Shown here: piece by piece, positions 34,981 to 45,800 of the stretch
Layout of the letters: each line of letters begins with the position of its first letter
Position numbering within the stretch: the first letter of the stretch is position 1
Assembly: GCA_015956445.1 (NCBI GenBank)
Contig: WIUZ02000008.1
Coordinates: forward strand, 372,001-436,000
From: Thelephora terrestris
Taxonomy: Eukaryota; Basidiomycota; Agaricomycetes; Thelephorales; Thelephoraceae
Length of the DNA stretch: 64,000 nt
Reading direction: 5' to 3'
The notes under the pieces: generated by a model
Told to the model about the DNA's origin: nothing
Seen by the model: only the letters and a program-made list of their open reading frames with translations
Database searches by the model: none
Made by a program: the position numbers and the translations under genes

Positions 34981-37900
34981 ATGGCAAGGGACCCTTCAAG
35001 GCGTTGCCTTCAACAACAAGTACGGCAGCCTCGCTGTCCATCCTGTGGTAAACGATTTGCGGACATCCTTCGCCACCTCAACCATCGGCAGTCAAAGTGT
35101 GCTGACTGGTTCAGTGCAACAACCCCCCACCACCATCCTCGTCCGCCGTCGCATCACCACGAGCGCCCTCTTAACAGCCCACATCACCACGACCACTCTC
35201 TCGACAATTCGCATCACTACAACCACTCTCTCGACGATTCGCATCACCACCAGCACTCTCTCGACAGCCCTGCAGACCCTCCCACCCCAGAAAGTGTCCT
35301 CGTCGCCACACAGCGCCCACCTCCATTGCCCTCTCACCAACCACACGTGCAACGTGTTCAGTTCCCTGGCGCAGCAAGGGACTTTGGTCGGGCGAAAACG
35401 TTTATGGACAAATTCAACAACGATCAATACTCAGAGTTTCGTACGAGCAACATCCATTACCCATTTTCAGGGAAGGCCGAGTGGGAGCTTGCCTCGTTCC
35501 TCCTCTCTTCTGGCCTCTCGATGAAGAAGATCGACGACTTCCTCAAGCTGGAAATGGTAAGCCTGAGTCTGTACGTTGCGAGAAGTGCGCTGACCCTCTA
35601 AACCCACGCAGATCCACAACGCCGGAGTTTCGTTCTCCACCGCAAAGGCCCTTCGCGGCAGGATAGAGTTACTCCCTGAGGTTCCAGACTGGAAAGTCAA
35701 GGATATCAGCATCCCTGGTCACCCGACCCGTGAACCAATGTTCCTCTTCTATCGCGACTCCCTAGATTGCGTTGAATATCTCCTTGGGAACCCTCTTTTT
35801 GCGGACGCCATGGACTTCTGTCCTGTTAAGTTTTACCAGGACGCCGAGAAAACCATTCGTGTCTACACAGAATGGTTAACAGGAAACGCGGCCTGGGAGA
35901 CTCAGGTAAGTTGGTTTCCACGCTTCTGGGCTGACCGTTTCTGATCACGACTACAGTCGATTCTTCCAGATGGTGCAACACTTCTCGGGGTCATTCTCTC
36001 ATCGGACAAAACCAACATATCAGTAATGACTGGAGGTAGAGTCGCTCACCCAGTCCTGCTGAGCCTTGCAAACATCCGCATGGATGTTCGCATGAAGGCC
36101 TCCAGTCACGCCTTTGTCCTGACCGCCCTACTACCATGTCCAAAGTTCCTGGACAAGGACAGGCCTATCCGCGGTGTTCTCGAGAGCCGTGTCGTTCACC
36201 TCTGCCTTGACATCATAACCCTTCCCCTCAAACTTGCCGCTCGTGCTGGCCGCATGATGGCCGATCCGCTTGGATACACTCGTTTCTGCTTTACCGCCCT
36301 TGCCTCATACATCGTTGATACCCCCGAGGCTGCATTAGTTGCCTGCGTTGCTGGAAAGACTTCCCACCTCACGATGGCCGATTATCTCTCATTTGGTGAT
36401 CCAACTCGCCAGGAGCCACGAACCGCGTCTACCACCCTCGCTCAACTCTCTCAGTTGGCTACGTTATACAACCCCCTCGATCTTCCCTTCTATCTCCCGG
36501 CCGCGAAGGCTATTCGCCTCAACGGTGTCCACCTTCCCTTTTGGAGGGATTGGTACCTTGAGTCACCAACGCAAAAACTCCTATCCGACCCATCCCAGTT
36601 TCTCACGCCAGAGCCTTTACACCATTGGCACAAGCAGTTCTGGGACCATGACGTCAAATGGGCAATCCGTGCTGTTGGGGCAGATGAATTTGACTTCCGT
36701 TTTGCGACCATCCAACCAATCATCGGTTTCAAGAATTTCAAGGACGGTGTATCGGACCTCAAGCAAGTCACCGGCCGAGCACATCGTGAGATCGAGAGGC
36801 ACATCATTTGTATCATTGCTGGGAAGGCGCCGTCGTCGTTCGTCATTGCTCTCCGGGCCCTCATGGACTTTCGGTATCTTGCTCAGTCCCGGCAACTCAA
36901 CGACAACCAACTCGCTCAGATAACTGCCTCTCTCCAACTCTTCCACACCCACAAACAGTCTATCTTGGATGCCCGCGCTCGTGTAGGGAAGGGAAACAAA
37001 CCATTGACCCACTTCCAGATCCCCAAACTCGAGCTGATGCACAGTGTTGTCCCCAGCGTCATCGCTTCTGGGGTGACCATGCAATGGACCGCTGACACTA
37101 CTGAGCATGCGCACATAACGGAGATCAAAGTTCCTGGTCGCTCTGGCAACAATAAGTCATACAGCCCACAAATCTGCAGGTGGCTCGACCGCTCCGAGAG
37201 GCACAGAAATTTCGCCCTCGCTCTTTCCATACACGAGGTCCAGCTCCAAGCGCACGACAGCGGCACACCAGAGCAACTTGATGATGACCCCAGCGAAGCC
37301 GACTCTGACTCCTCTGATGATCAAGATCAAAACACAACCTACCGGGACTCATCTCAGCCAGATCTATTCTCTCGCGCTGTGCAGCTATCCTCAAATGTCA
37401 CGCCCTCAACGCCGCTCCCCCTCCGCACCCTTTATACCGATACAACAGCCTTCCAGCTCAACTTTCGCCCCAGTTTGCCATCCATCACTGTCGACGAAGT
37501 TGCCACCAAGTTCAAGCTTCCTGACCTCCGTCCTGCCCTCGCCGACTATATCCAACGCTTGCGGGACCTCCGGACCTCTACGGCCAAGATTGGACAGCGA
37601 CGAGTATCTCCCTCTAATGCCGTGTTGCCGTTCACCCACCTCCAGGTGTGGTACTCGGTCCGCATGCAAATGCGCACAAGTGATGCGCCTGGGCTGACTG
37701 ATCCGCAACGGGTCAGCGCCATGCCAGCAACCAAAGGCTGGCCATTCGGGCGGTACGACACCGTTCTCCTTTCAAATGGAATGGCGCCAGGGCCAGGGCT
37801 TGGAGGTACATGTTCTTTTTGCTCTTACCCTCGTTTGGTGCTGACAAATCTCAGGCTATGATGTTGCACAGATCCGCGTTATCTTCCACCCCATTTGGCC

Positions 37901-38225
37901 CATCAATACTTATCTCGTTTATGCAGAACGCTTCAACATTATCCCGCACCCCACCTTCCACGGTAGCACATCCCGGGGGACCTGTCCAGATCCCATCACC
38001 GGGCAGTATGTTGTGAAACGTTCCACAAGAGCCAATGGATCCCGCATTGGAGATGTTATTCCACTCTTACAGGCTCGAATCCCTGCTCCCCTGATCCCGC
38101 GGTATGGCCTCAAAGCAGACCCGAAGTTGACATCGAGAAACAGTCTGGAATTCAGCACGGAGTTCTACCTCAACCGCTTTTTTGATAAAGAATTGTATTA
38201 CTTTATGTTGCGTGAGAATTTGTAG
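34981..38225 (+). CDS. Plavaka transposase 2
   Basis: Four exons (34981-35556, 35612-35905, 35957-37805, 37855-38225) give about 1,029 residues with no stop, and the three introns sit at the same protein positions as in the transposase at 25485. The start MARDPSRRCLQ was chosen because the zinc finger CPSCGKRFADILRHLNH follows within 20 residues. The open frame extends back to 34885. A histidine-rich repeat comes next. The family core includes HYPFSGKAEWELASFLLSSG, TLLGVILSSDKTNISVMTGG, HPVLLSLANI, GKTSHLTMADY, LPFWRDWYLESP, WDHDVKWAIRAVG, DLKQVTGRAHREIERHI, TADTTEHAHITEIKVPG, and VYAERFNIIPHPTFHGSTSR near the C-terminus. It appears intact. Confidence 0.9.
35151..35270 (+). repeat. Histidine-coding repeat, 30 bases x4
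   Basis: Four in-frame 30-base units encode SHHHDHSLDN-like decapeptides just after the zinc finger of transposase 2. The transposase at 25485 has a Pro/Ser linker at this position instead. Confidence 0.85.
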
Positions 38226-38309
38226 TTGAACTACACAATACAATTCTATTCCAGGTACTCTAACATAATGAGGGTCATGTTCGGCGCCGGACTTGGCTCC
38301 CTGAGCTGA

Positions 38310-38460
38310 GGCTAGGGCGCTTGACCCTATTCGGCCTCAGACTTGGGACTAGAAGAGGCAGAAAGAGATTTCGGATGGGGCGCTGGATCCTATTTGGCCT
38401 CAGACTTGGGACTAGAAGAGGCAGAAAGAGATTTCGGGTGAGGTGCAGGACCCTCTTTGC
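38310..38460 (+). repeat. Direct repeat 3' of Plavaka 2, 62 bases x2-3
   Basis: Two near-identical 62-base units (start at about 38323 and 38385) share GGCCTCAGACTTGGGACTAG followed by AAGAGGCAGAAAGAGATTTCGG, and a partial third follows. They lie just past the transposase stop and are a candidate subterminal region of element 2. They share no obvious motif with the arrays of element 1. Confidence 0.75.
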
Positions 38461-39038
38461 CGCATCGACCACTTTGAGGGTCTTTTCGGCAACCGATGGC
38501 TCGATGGCTCTTTACTCTATTTCTGCCATCATTTGTCTACTTTCGATACTTTGCCACTTTGAAAAAAAACTGTTTTCGTGATGCATATCTGATATCGCAG
38601 GCCCAAATCCCATCAAGATGTAAACAAAGACCTGGGCCTAAGTTACAAGCAGTCTATCGATATGACGCCTATATGACGCCTCCCAGTTGTATGTGACTAA
38701 GTGGCGCTGGTTCGCCCTCAACCCAGGCCGCGTTCCACGGACCACATGACCCACGATTCGCATACATAAACCGGGAAGGGTGGGCGCCCTTTCCTCCCTA
38801 CACTACAACATCTACTCCACAATCGAGACTTCCTATGGCGCCCAAGCTGCCATGGCAGATATACTCAGAGTTAGCCTCTAAAACCGCTGCTTGAATATCG
38901 TACCTACCTCCTCACTTTGTGGGTTTCCCTTCACAGACAGATGGAATGCCTTGGCCACGGTCACGCTCTATGGTAGCATATCCCTTTTCGGTGGTCTCGG
39001 ATGGCATCTGAGGTTAAACTTCTAGGGAACCCGCACCC
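38461..39038. other. Intergenic
   Basis: No firm gene. A short frame at 38836 (MAPKLPWQIYSELA) and a frame near 38940 ending in WHLRLNF could be 5' exons of the gene called at 39039, because its relatives have a longer N-terminus, but I found no clean donor. Confidence 0.4.
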
Positions 39039-40360
39039 ATGGGCGGATACACCCGTATCCGCATAGGAGATGTCGGACTCATCCTTCAAGGGCGCTTTCA
39101 TTTATTGTTCTCCGCCGGTTTCCCCTTGGGAAATCGCATCCTTGGAATCGACGTTCCCAGCTCATTCCGGCAACTGGCCGTTGGAGCAGTGGAAAAAACA
39201 AAGCTTCGAAACCCTGGCTGTGTTGGGGTGCAGACCAACCGAAAGGGTGCAACTAGTTTCGACGTTGGGGAATCTACGCAGTGCGTTCTATCTTGGACCA
39301 TCCCCAACTGTTCTCAAGTGGGTATCACACAGGTCCACGAAACCTGGCTCAGACTTCCTGATCGAGCTCACCGGGGATCGTGGTGCGGCGCTGACAACAA
39401 GGTACCCAACATATGGAGAAGATCCCCTCTCGAGCACTCTGTTCATAGGATACACTAAACGCCACTACAGGTCTTGGGTCAAATTCTCCAGGGACAAGGG
39501 GTACGGAGAACACTTGTTGCCCATTCTCGTATCCGGCTTGGACATGACTAAAGACTTCGCGATAGTGGCATATTCTAACGACAGTACTTCCGTTCAATCC
39601 GATGCACCTGTCTACACTCCGATGTTTAGTCATGGCGATGCTTCCCTTCCGTGGACCTGGTGTACACCGGCTTCCTCCTACCAAAAGCATGGGCCATCGC
39701 GGCCCATGTCCCCTGATCTCCCGCCCCTGAACTCGAGAGCAGGAGTCTTTTCCACCGGATTCGATCAATGTGTCTTCATTCGATATTACACTGTGCGCCT
39801 AGACTTAGGGCTATTTCCCAGAGTACTTCGGATTGGGGCGGGGGAGAACAGAGTAACCCTCTTTTCTGAATTAACCGTGCGGCGCGGCTCCGAACCCATA
39901 AGTGTCGACGAAGACCCCGGAGGGCAGTGGGATCCCGCCACCAGCGACATATGCTCCGAGCATTTGATTATCCGCGACGAACCAAATGTATGGTTCTTTG
40001 CACGTATATATGTCTCCGTTTTGACATTTGCCTCCAGGATGAAGAACACAACAGTTGGGATGCCATTGCATACCACGACTTCCAGGTGACTCTCATCATC
40101 CCCTTTGTGGAGAGAACGTACTCTCATCAAAGGCTACCATTGCGGATTCGTCGCCAAAGGGTGCGAGCGATGAGGCACTTTCGGGGCGAACCTTTGAGAA
40201 TGACCTCCCTGGGATGGATGGTCACCCAATCCCGAACCCTTCCCGTTGGTATTTTACCCTTGACAACTTTGGATTCGCTCTGAATCTACTCCCCGGGGCG
40301 GCAGAGCGCGAATTGCCAACCGGGACTGAGGGGGTATTAGAAGTTTTGGGTGACCCGTGA
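39039..40360 (+). CDS. Conserved Agaricomycete protein of unknown function
   Basis: Four exons (39039-39321, 39353-39987, 40038-40085, 40133-40360) join to about 397 residues. The sequence follows a lineage-specific mushroom family I recognise only by pattern: GGYTRIRIGDVGLILQGRFH with LLFSAGFPLG at the start, then FLIELTGDRGAALTTRYPTY, GYTKRHYRSWVKFSRDKGYG, PILVSGLDMTKDFAIVAYSN, QCVFIRYYTVRLDL, and AIAYHDFQ near the end. No catalytic motif is evident. Relatives often extend further upstream, so the real start may lie 5' of 39039. It is followed on the same strand, 40 bases later, by a kinase gene. Confidence 0.7.
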
Positions 40361-40399
40361 ATCTCCTAACCCTCTCGCAGCTATGCGTCTGTTTGCCCA

Positions 40400-41901
40400 A
40401 TGTTTTATTTGTCTAGGAATCTCTCTCCCTCCTCCATCTACAGCTTGGACTCTGGTTCATCACTACCGGTTTGGTCTCTCGGATGTTCAATAGAACAACC
40501 GGCTGCGCTAACCTATCCTGATGCCACGGACCCGAGTGGATTTGTGCCCGCATTCAACTCTCCGCCACTAAGGTTGACGGAGATCGACGCTGAATGCCAG
40601 GATCATCTAGCTCAGGAATTTATTGACAGGCTCGACATGGCATGTCACTCGGCAATTGCTGCCCATCCAGGCTAATGTTTTTTTTTCAGACGCTGGACCA
40701 CACGACGTGCGATCAAGTGAGACATGAATTGTTGAACGCCTTGTGTAAGATGTGTAGCCGGCGGCGGATGTTGCCCAGGTCAATGCATACGGTGATACGC
40801 CTGACTGGGGAGCCAGTTGAGGCGATCCGTGGTGGTCAATCCGTAATATTTCGGGCTCAACACCGTGGTCGGCAAGTGGCCGTAAAGACCATTCGGATCA
40901 CCATGAGCAGCGATTTTGATAGGTGTCACGGCGTAAATGACTCGACTTTCGTATGCTGTGAGACTCTCCTGACCATGGAGTTTGCAGGAATTTTGTAGAG
41001 AGGCTGTCGCGTGGAGACACCTTCGACACCCCAACATCCTGCCGTTGCTCGGTGTGGATTTGAAACAACACCGGCTTTCGATGGTATCTGAGTGGATGCA
41101 TCAAGGGAACATCAATGAGTACGTGCAAAGACACGGTGGAGTAAATCGTCTCCAGCTGGTGAGTCCTGAGTTCATTTTCTATGAACACGAAGACCGAGGG
41201 GACTGATGAATGCAGCTGGCCGATGTCGCAGCGGGGTTACAGTATATGCATGGCCTCGAAATGGTACACGGGGACTTGAAAGGGGTACAGTTATTCAACT
41301 TACTGAATGCACAAATGTTCACGGTGCAAACCAGGCAAACATTCTCGTTAATCAAAGTCACCGTGCATGCCTCGTAGATTTCGGGCTCTCGACCATCGCC
41401 AGTGTAGAACTCAACACTGGAACTAACGACTCCTCAATCTCTGTGGCCTCGAGGGCTTCTCTGATGTCGTTCACCGCCGGCGGGACTCCTCGGTGGATGA
41501 GTCCAGAGTTACTTGATCCAGAGCGGTTTGGAGCTAGCGACGACCGACCGACGAAGGAATCCGATTGCTACGCGCTCGGAATGGTGGTGTACGAGGTTCG
41601 TCCGGGCGTGACTGTTCCCGTTCTCGGAGTGCCCGAACTCAACGTCCGTTGGCAGGTGCTTTCGGGGAACCCACCCTACTGGGACATCACGAATGAACCG
41701 GCACTGATATATGCGATCACGGAGGGCCACAGACCGGAGAAACCAGAGGTAGCGGAGAGCCTCGGGTTCACAACTGAGTTGTGGAAGATCGTTCAGCAGT
41801 GCTGGTTGACAAGCTGTAGTACACGACCGGATGTAAAAGTCATCTCAACCCATCTAAACCATGCCACATGGTCATGGGGGAGAAGGTGGGTCAGTGTATG
41901 A
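40400..41901 (+). CDS. TKL-like protein kinase
   Basis: This is a protein kinase of the tyrosine-kinase-like group expanded in mushrooms. After a head of about 130 residues comes the kinase domain: a Gly-loop-like IRGGQSVIFRAQHRGRQVAV with the Lys in VAVKTIR, the helix-C Glu in FCREAVAWRHLRHPN, the hinge MVSEWMHQGNI, the catalytic loop MVHGDLKGANILVN (Asp, Lys and Asn present; the usual HRD Arg is Gly), DFGLSTI, GTPRWMSPELL, SDCYALGMVVYEVLSGNPPY, and QCWLTSCSTRPD. Catalytic residues are complete, so it is probably active. Introns are short. The joint after FIDRLDM fits only a GC-AG intron, so the first exon (40400 to about 40639) is less certain. Substrates are unknown. Confidence 0.75.
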
Positions 41902-42245
41902 CCAACTACAACTAGAGCACCCCGTGGAATAAGGGACAGGATTGGCTGGGCAGATCCGGCGAAATCTACAGACACAGACAGACCTACCCAAAAGATGTTC
42001 AAACAGGAAAAATGTAAACTTTTTGCTAGCCCTCTCTTGTTCGGTTTTCACATACAACCATCAACCCTACGCAAAGGTAACATAGAAGATTCTGGGGGTC
42101 AGGGTACAAAATGAACCTGTGCGCACCTCTCGTGCTCACTTTGAACTTGAAGACTGGGTGCACATGTGGCGCAGCCGTAAACACGATCGAGATCATTTCC
42201 TTTCCTTGAACTTTTCCCACATTTTCAACGCTTTTCTTCCGAGCC

Positions 42246-43492
42246 ATGCCTCGCGTGCTCACGAACCCCGATAGCCTCCGCGGGTCAAGGCCGAACCCCC
42301 AAAGCGAACGGTGAGGTCACACACGAGCCCGTATCTCCCCCACAAATCCTTCATCACAAAAAACCCGTCCAGGTCGTTTTTGCGCTCACGTTCACAACCT
42401 AAACCGCGAAGAAATACACGTTCGCGATATGCACACATGGTAGAAAGCATTCATCCAAGAGCGAAGGGGTCAAGCTCTTCCGATTGTGGGAGCGCTATGA
42501 CGCGTCGAGCCCGTTCATCCAGCCTCACGATGCCATCATCTCTAACGAATCCCACAACCCCATACCAGGACTCCGATCGCGGGCGGTTAGGCGCTGGATT
42601 TTCCATTTTGAAACCTATGGTGTCGAGGAGTCAAACATCGCACGCTCCTGTACCAAAGATCACCGCTCTCCCACCTTGGTTGCAAGATACTATCACCGAG
42701 CTAAATGCCTCCCATCCGCTTCGAGCGGTGTTTCCCGTCCTCCACGAAGTATCTGACCCCCAGGTCGTTAATCATCCTACCGAGAACCCACCTGAATCCC
42801 CGGTCCCCCCTAGACATGGCGTCAACCGACCATTCTGCTTCTCTTCGACGCCACCACGAGTTCCCTCCTCGACCCGCCTGCCAGATCCAGACACCTCCTC
42901 TGACGAACTGCAAGCACTTTCTCCACATTACCCTTTGTATCAAACCGATTCCTTGCTCCATCTACGATCTAGATCTCCCGCTCCCTCCATCGGCGCGCTC
43001 TCGCGGTCAGAGGTTGGCCTTCGTACTTCCACGGATTCTCGTCCAGGAACTTCTGCGCTCACCAACATGACGAAAAACCCGGATATATGCGAGTTCAAAA
43101 CCCCACCCCTCCTTGCTTCATCGTCGGATCGCGATCCACACGAGACAGTCTCTCCTGCTACGCAACGCGACGTCGAATGTGACGACGTATTCAGATACAA
43201 CACCTCCCAGGCTGACTTGCCGATAGCTCTCCCTCCTTCCGAACCATTCGTTTTTGAAAGGCCGACACGAGTATACTTTGATTCTCCGATTGAGGATCCG
43301 ATGAGCAGCGACCCCTTGGAACCCAACGACTATGACCCATTCAGACTCGACCCTGAGGAATACAAAAATATCAGTTTCAAGTGGACGCCGTTTGATCCCC
43401 AGGTTGGGACGAGGGCACCCACGCTGCCAGGGTCGGAAACAAGCGCCCATCCACGTGAGGTGACCGCTACATTTGATGGCCAATCAAATTAG
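42246..43492 (+). CDS. Ser/Pro-rich protein, intact member of a duplicated gene
   Basis: Two exons (42246-42310, 42373-43492) encode about 394 residues starting MPRVLTNPDSLRGSRPNPQS. The first part is basic (RSRSQPKPRRNTRSRYAHM). The rest is Ser/Thr/Pro-rich and probably disordered, with a more acidic C-terminus (NDYDPFRLDPEEYKNISFKW). No domain is recognised. Its 5' end is duplicated at 24278-24645, where the copy is broken. The conserved leader (TCCCACATTTTCAACGC) is shared by both copies, so it belongs to the duplicated unit. Confidence 0.6.
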
Positions 43493-43657
43493 GAACTTAG
43501 CTTACCTCCACTTGCTGCTGATATTAGGGACACTTGCACCGTAACTAGCTACTGGGGAAAACGTTGGGCAAGTCTTTCTCATTCCGTGTCCAGTTCCCAC
43601 AGCGCCAGCAAAACGAGATACGTTCTTACGTATTAGTCTAGATCAATCCCCTCATCT

Positions 43658-45793
43658 CTAGTTCCCGATCTGCGGGAAATCAACGACGTCATATAACCTC
43701 AAGGTTTCGTTCCAATCCCGCTTCCGCCTTCGCCTGAGAGAAAAGTACTTTGTGGAGGATTCCCAGACGGTGCTCCCCACTCGGCCCTTGTGTTTCCCCC
43801 CGCTCGAGCTAAAGTAACCTTCGGGGTTCTCCGGGAGCTGCATGGATTTCATGGAGAGTTCCTTGACTCGCTCGTGAAGGTCTTTCCGAGTTTCTCCGAG
43901 CATCGCGAGCGTTTTGCTGCCCGCAAAGAGGAGCCGAAGTAATGAAAAGAAAGCACGGAATGCTGCGATCGCGTCCTCTATCCACCTGTTCATAGTTGAG
44001 CGTTCGTCGGTTTTTAGAGAAAATCGGTGGACACACCTGAGAGTCATCCACATCAGGAGAGGTATCGCGAAGAAAGTGACACCGGCGAGTGGCAAGGTGG
44101 CTACTGTCGCTCCAAACCAGACGCACAGACCCGACATCAACCCTACGAACGTCGTCAGAATACGCTAGAGAGCCTAACGGAGCAAGTGGCGAACCATATA
44201 TGAGCTTGTATTGGGCTATTTCATCCCAAGTATCCCAGATAGGGCCGGTCTTCTTGAAATTGCGAACAGAATACGCGGTCGTCAAGAGCACGGGGAACCA
44301 CAGAAGAAGACCCGGGACAGAGATAGACAGAAGAAAGAGAGACCATGTCAAACGAATCGTCATACGGTAGGCGATCGTATATGGTTTCAACGGCCGCCTG
44401 ATCCTGTCGTCTTTCACGCCCAAGCGCGCAAGCTGATCTTGGTATACCTACGTGGCAGAAGGTTAAGGCCAGCAAAGAAAGGAACGGTACACCCAAAGTA
44501 CCTTGAGGTCAGCGCACAATCGCACGATCCTGTCATCTTCTTCTCGTAGGCTCGACTCTTCTTTCTCCCCCTGAGAGACCGGTGCATGTGCGACTGCGAA
44601 TACATTAATGTAAGCTTTCACGAGCCTGACATAGTCCCCCAGGCTCATCATCGTTCCCAAGGGCGCGTAGATATTCGCGGCACATTTGGCGGAACGAACG
44701 ATCTCCCACGAAGGTGCATCCACGGTCCCTTGACTGATCTGTCGACGAATGTTTTCCGTCAGCTGGAGGATATTCGCGTAGTCTATTGGTTTCAACAATT
44801 CCGGGTTGTCCTAGGCGGAGAGTAAATCACCGATGTGTGGTGTACACGGTCCGAGTACATACCTTGGGGGTGAAGCGAATCGGGGGGTGATATGTAACCA
44901 AGACATCTGACCGCCAGTGTTGGCGATGGGTATAGGTGATGGAACAATTCTGGACGTAGATCGTAAAATTTGGGTCATCCCGATTCCTTGACAAAACGTC
45001 CGAGACAATTCTAGCAACTTTTTTAAAGTCAAAAGAACAGAAGCTGAGAGGCGAAACACCGAATGCCCACCACCGGTCTTCAAGGGAGCCATGGTAGGAT
45101 GGTAACGGCTTTTCCCTTCGGGAAAGAGACAGACGGCATCTCCTAGTTCCAATGCCTGTCATAAAAAGAGTTGAGATTCTCAAAGGACGAGAACTACTGA
45201 AATTCGTACGTCCATGAGGTGGGACATGACGTCCGTATTGTCTACTTTTGCATCCTCGGAGTAATCGCTCCGTCGCTTAATCGGCACAGTCCCGGCAGAT
45301 TCGATCAGCCAGCTCGTGAATGTGCGCTTGCCGAACTGGGTGGCCTTTGCTGTGAGACGGAGGAGGCTGCGTTTCTTCAAGAGCGTAGTTAGTGTCCTTG
45401 AGGAGAGCGGCACAACGGGCCGTTGTGGCGTACCCCTGATGGTATGGTGGTTACGAGAACGCTGTCACGGCATTTCAAGTCAATGAACTTGGGCGTTAAA
45501 GGAGAGAACGCACAGAGCATCCGTAAGAGAGTTACTATGATTCGCACACACGATGCTGAAGATTATTCTGAGTTACAGGGAGCGAGAAAGAGAAAGAGAG
45601 ACCGACCACGGTTGGCCGTCTGGCGGAATCAAATCCGAGTTCTCGACCACGATCGAACCGTAGAATATCTTGAGTACGAACTTGAAGAGCAGCCTGCGGT
45701 GAATATTGTGAGCGACTGTGCATAGAACGACTTCCTGTCCACTGACCGAATGAGAAAATAAGACCAGGGACACTTTGTGCTTTTTCTGTCCAT
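43658..45793 (-). CDS. SCT1: Glycerol-3-phosphate acyltransferase (SCT1/GPT2 type)
   Basis: This ER-membrane enzyme acylates glycerol-3-phosphate or dihydroxyacetone phosphate at sn-1, the first step of glycerolipid synthesis. Motifs in order are LLFKFVLKIFYGSIVVENSD, CIVCANHSNSLTDAL (the HxxxxD catalytic motif), RLTAKATQFGKRTFTSWLIE, AGTVPIKRR, ALELGDAVCLFPEGKSRYHP (FPEG) and MAPLKTGVARIVSDVL. Two or more C-terminal membrane spans follow (LTWSLFLLSISVPGLLLWFP; SGLCVWFGATVATLPLAGVT), then WIEDAIAAFRAFF and a basic tail ending at 43658. About nine exons. The start at 45793 rests on a 20-base first exon (MDRKST plus a split Lys) spliced to the conserved LLFK; no other in-frame ATG is close. Its start is 7 bases from the TFB4 start. 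Confidence 0.85.
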
Positions 45794-45800
45794 CGTGGTT
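45794..45800. promoter_or_regulatory. 7-base gap between divergent start codons
   Basis: CAT of the acyltransferase start (45791-45793) and ATG of TFB4 (45801-45803) are separated by CGTGGTT. The 5' leaders and probably the promoters must lie inside, or antisense to, the other gene. Confidence 0.55.

Larger units (their letters stand above)
32443..38460 (+). mobile_element. Plavaka (CACTA-like) DNA transposon 2
   Basis: The coordinates are the outer edges of what I can assign; exact termini were not found. The element has the same two-gene plan as element 1 but in the opposite orientation: a plus-strand transposase (34981-38225) divergent from a minus-strand DUF6532 gene (34452-32443). A 62-base direct repeat lies 3' of the transposase. 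The frames are whole. Sequence divergence from element 1 is large, so these are different families and not a recent duplication. Confidence 0.75.

Noticed and set aside
36490-37394. Several minus-strand open frames inside transposase 2
   Set aside because: They are shadows of the long conserved plus-strand reading frame.
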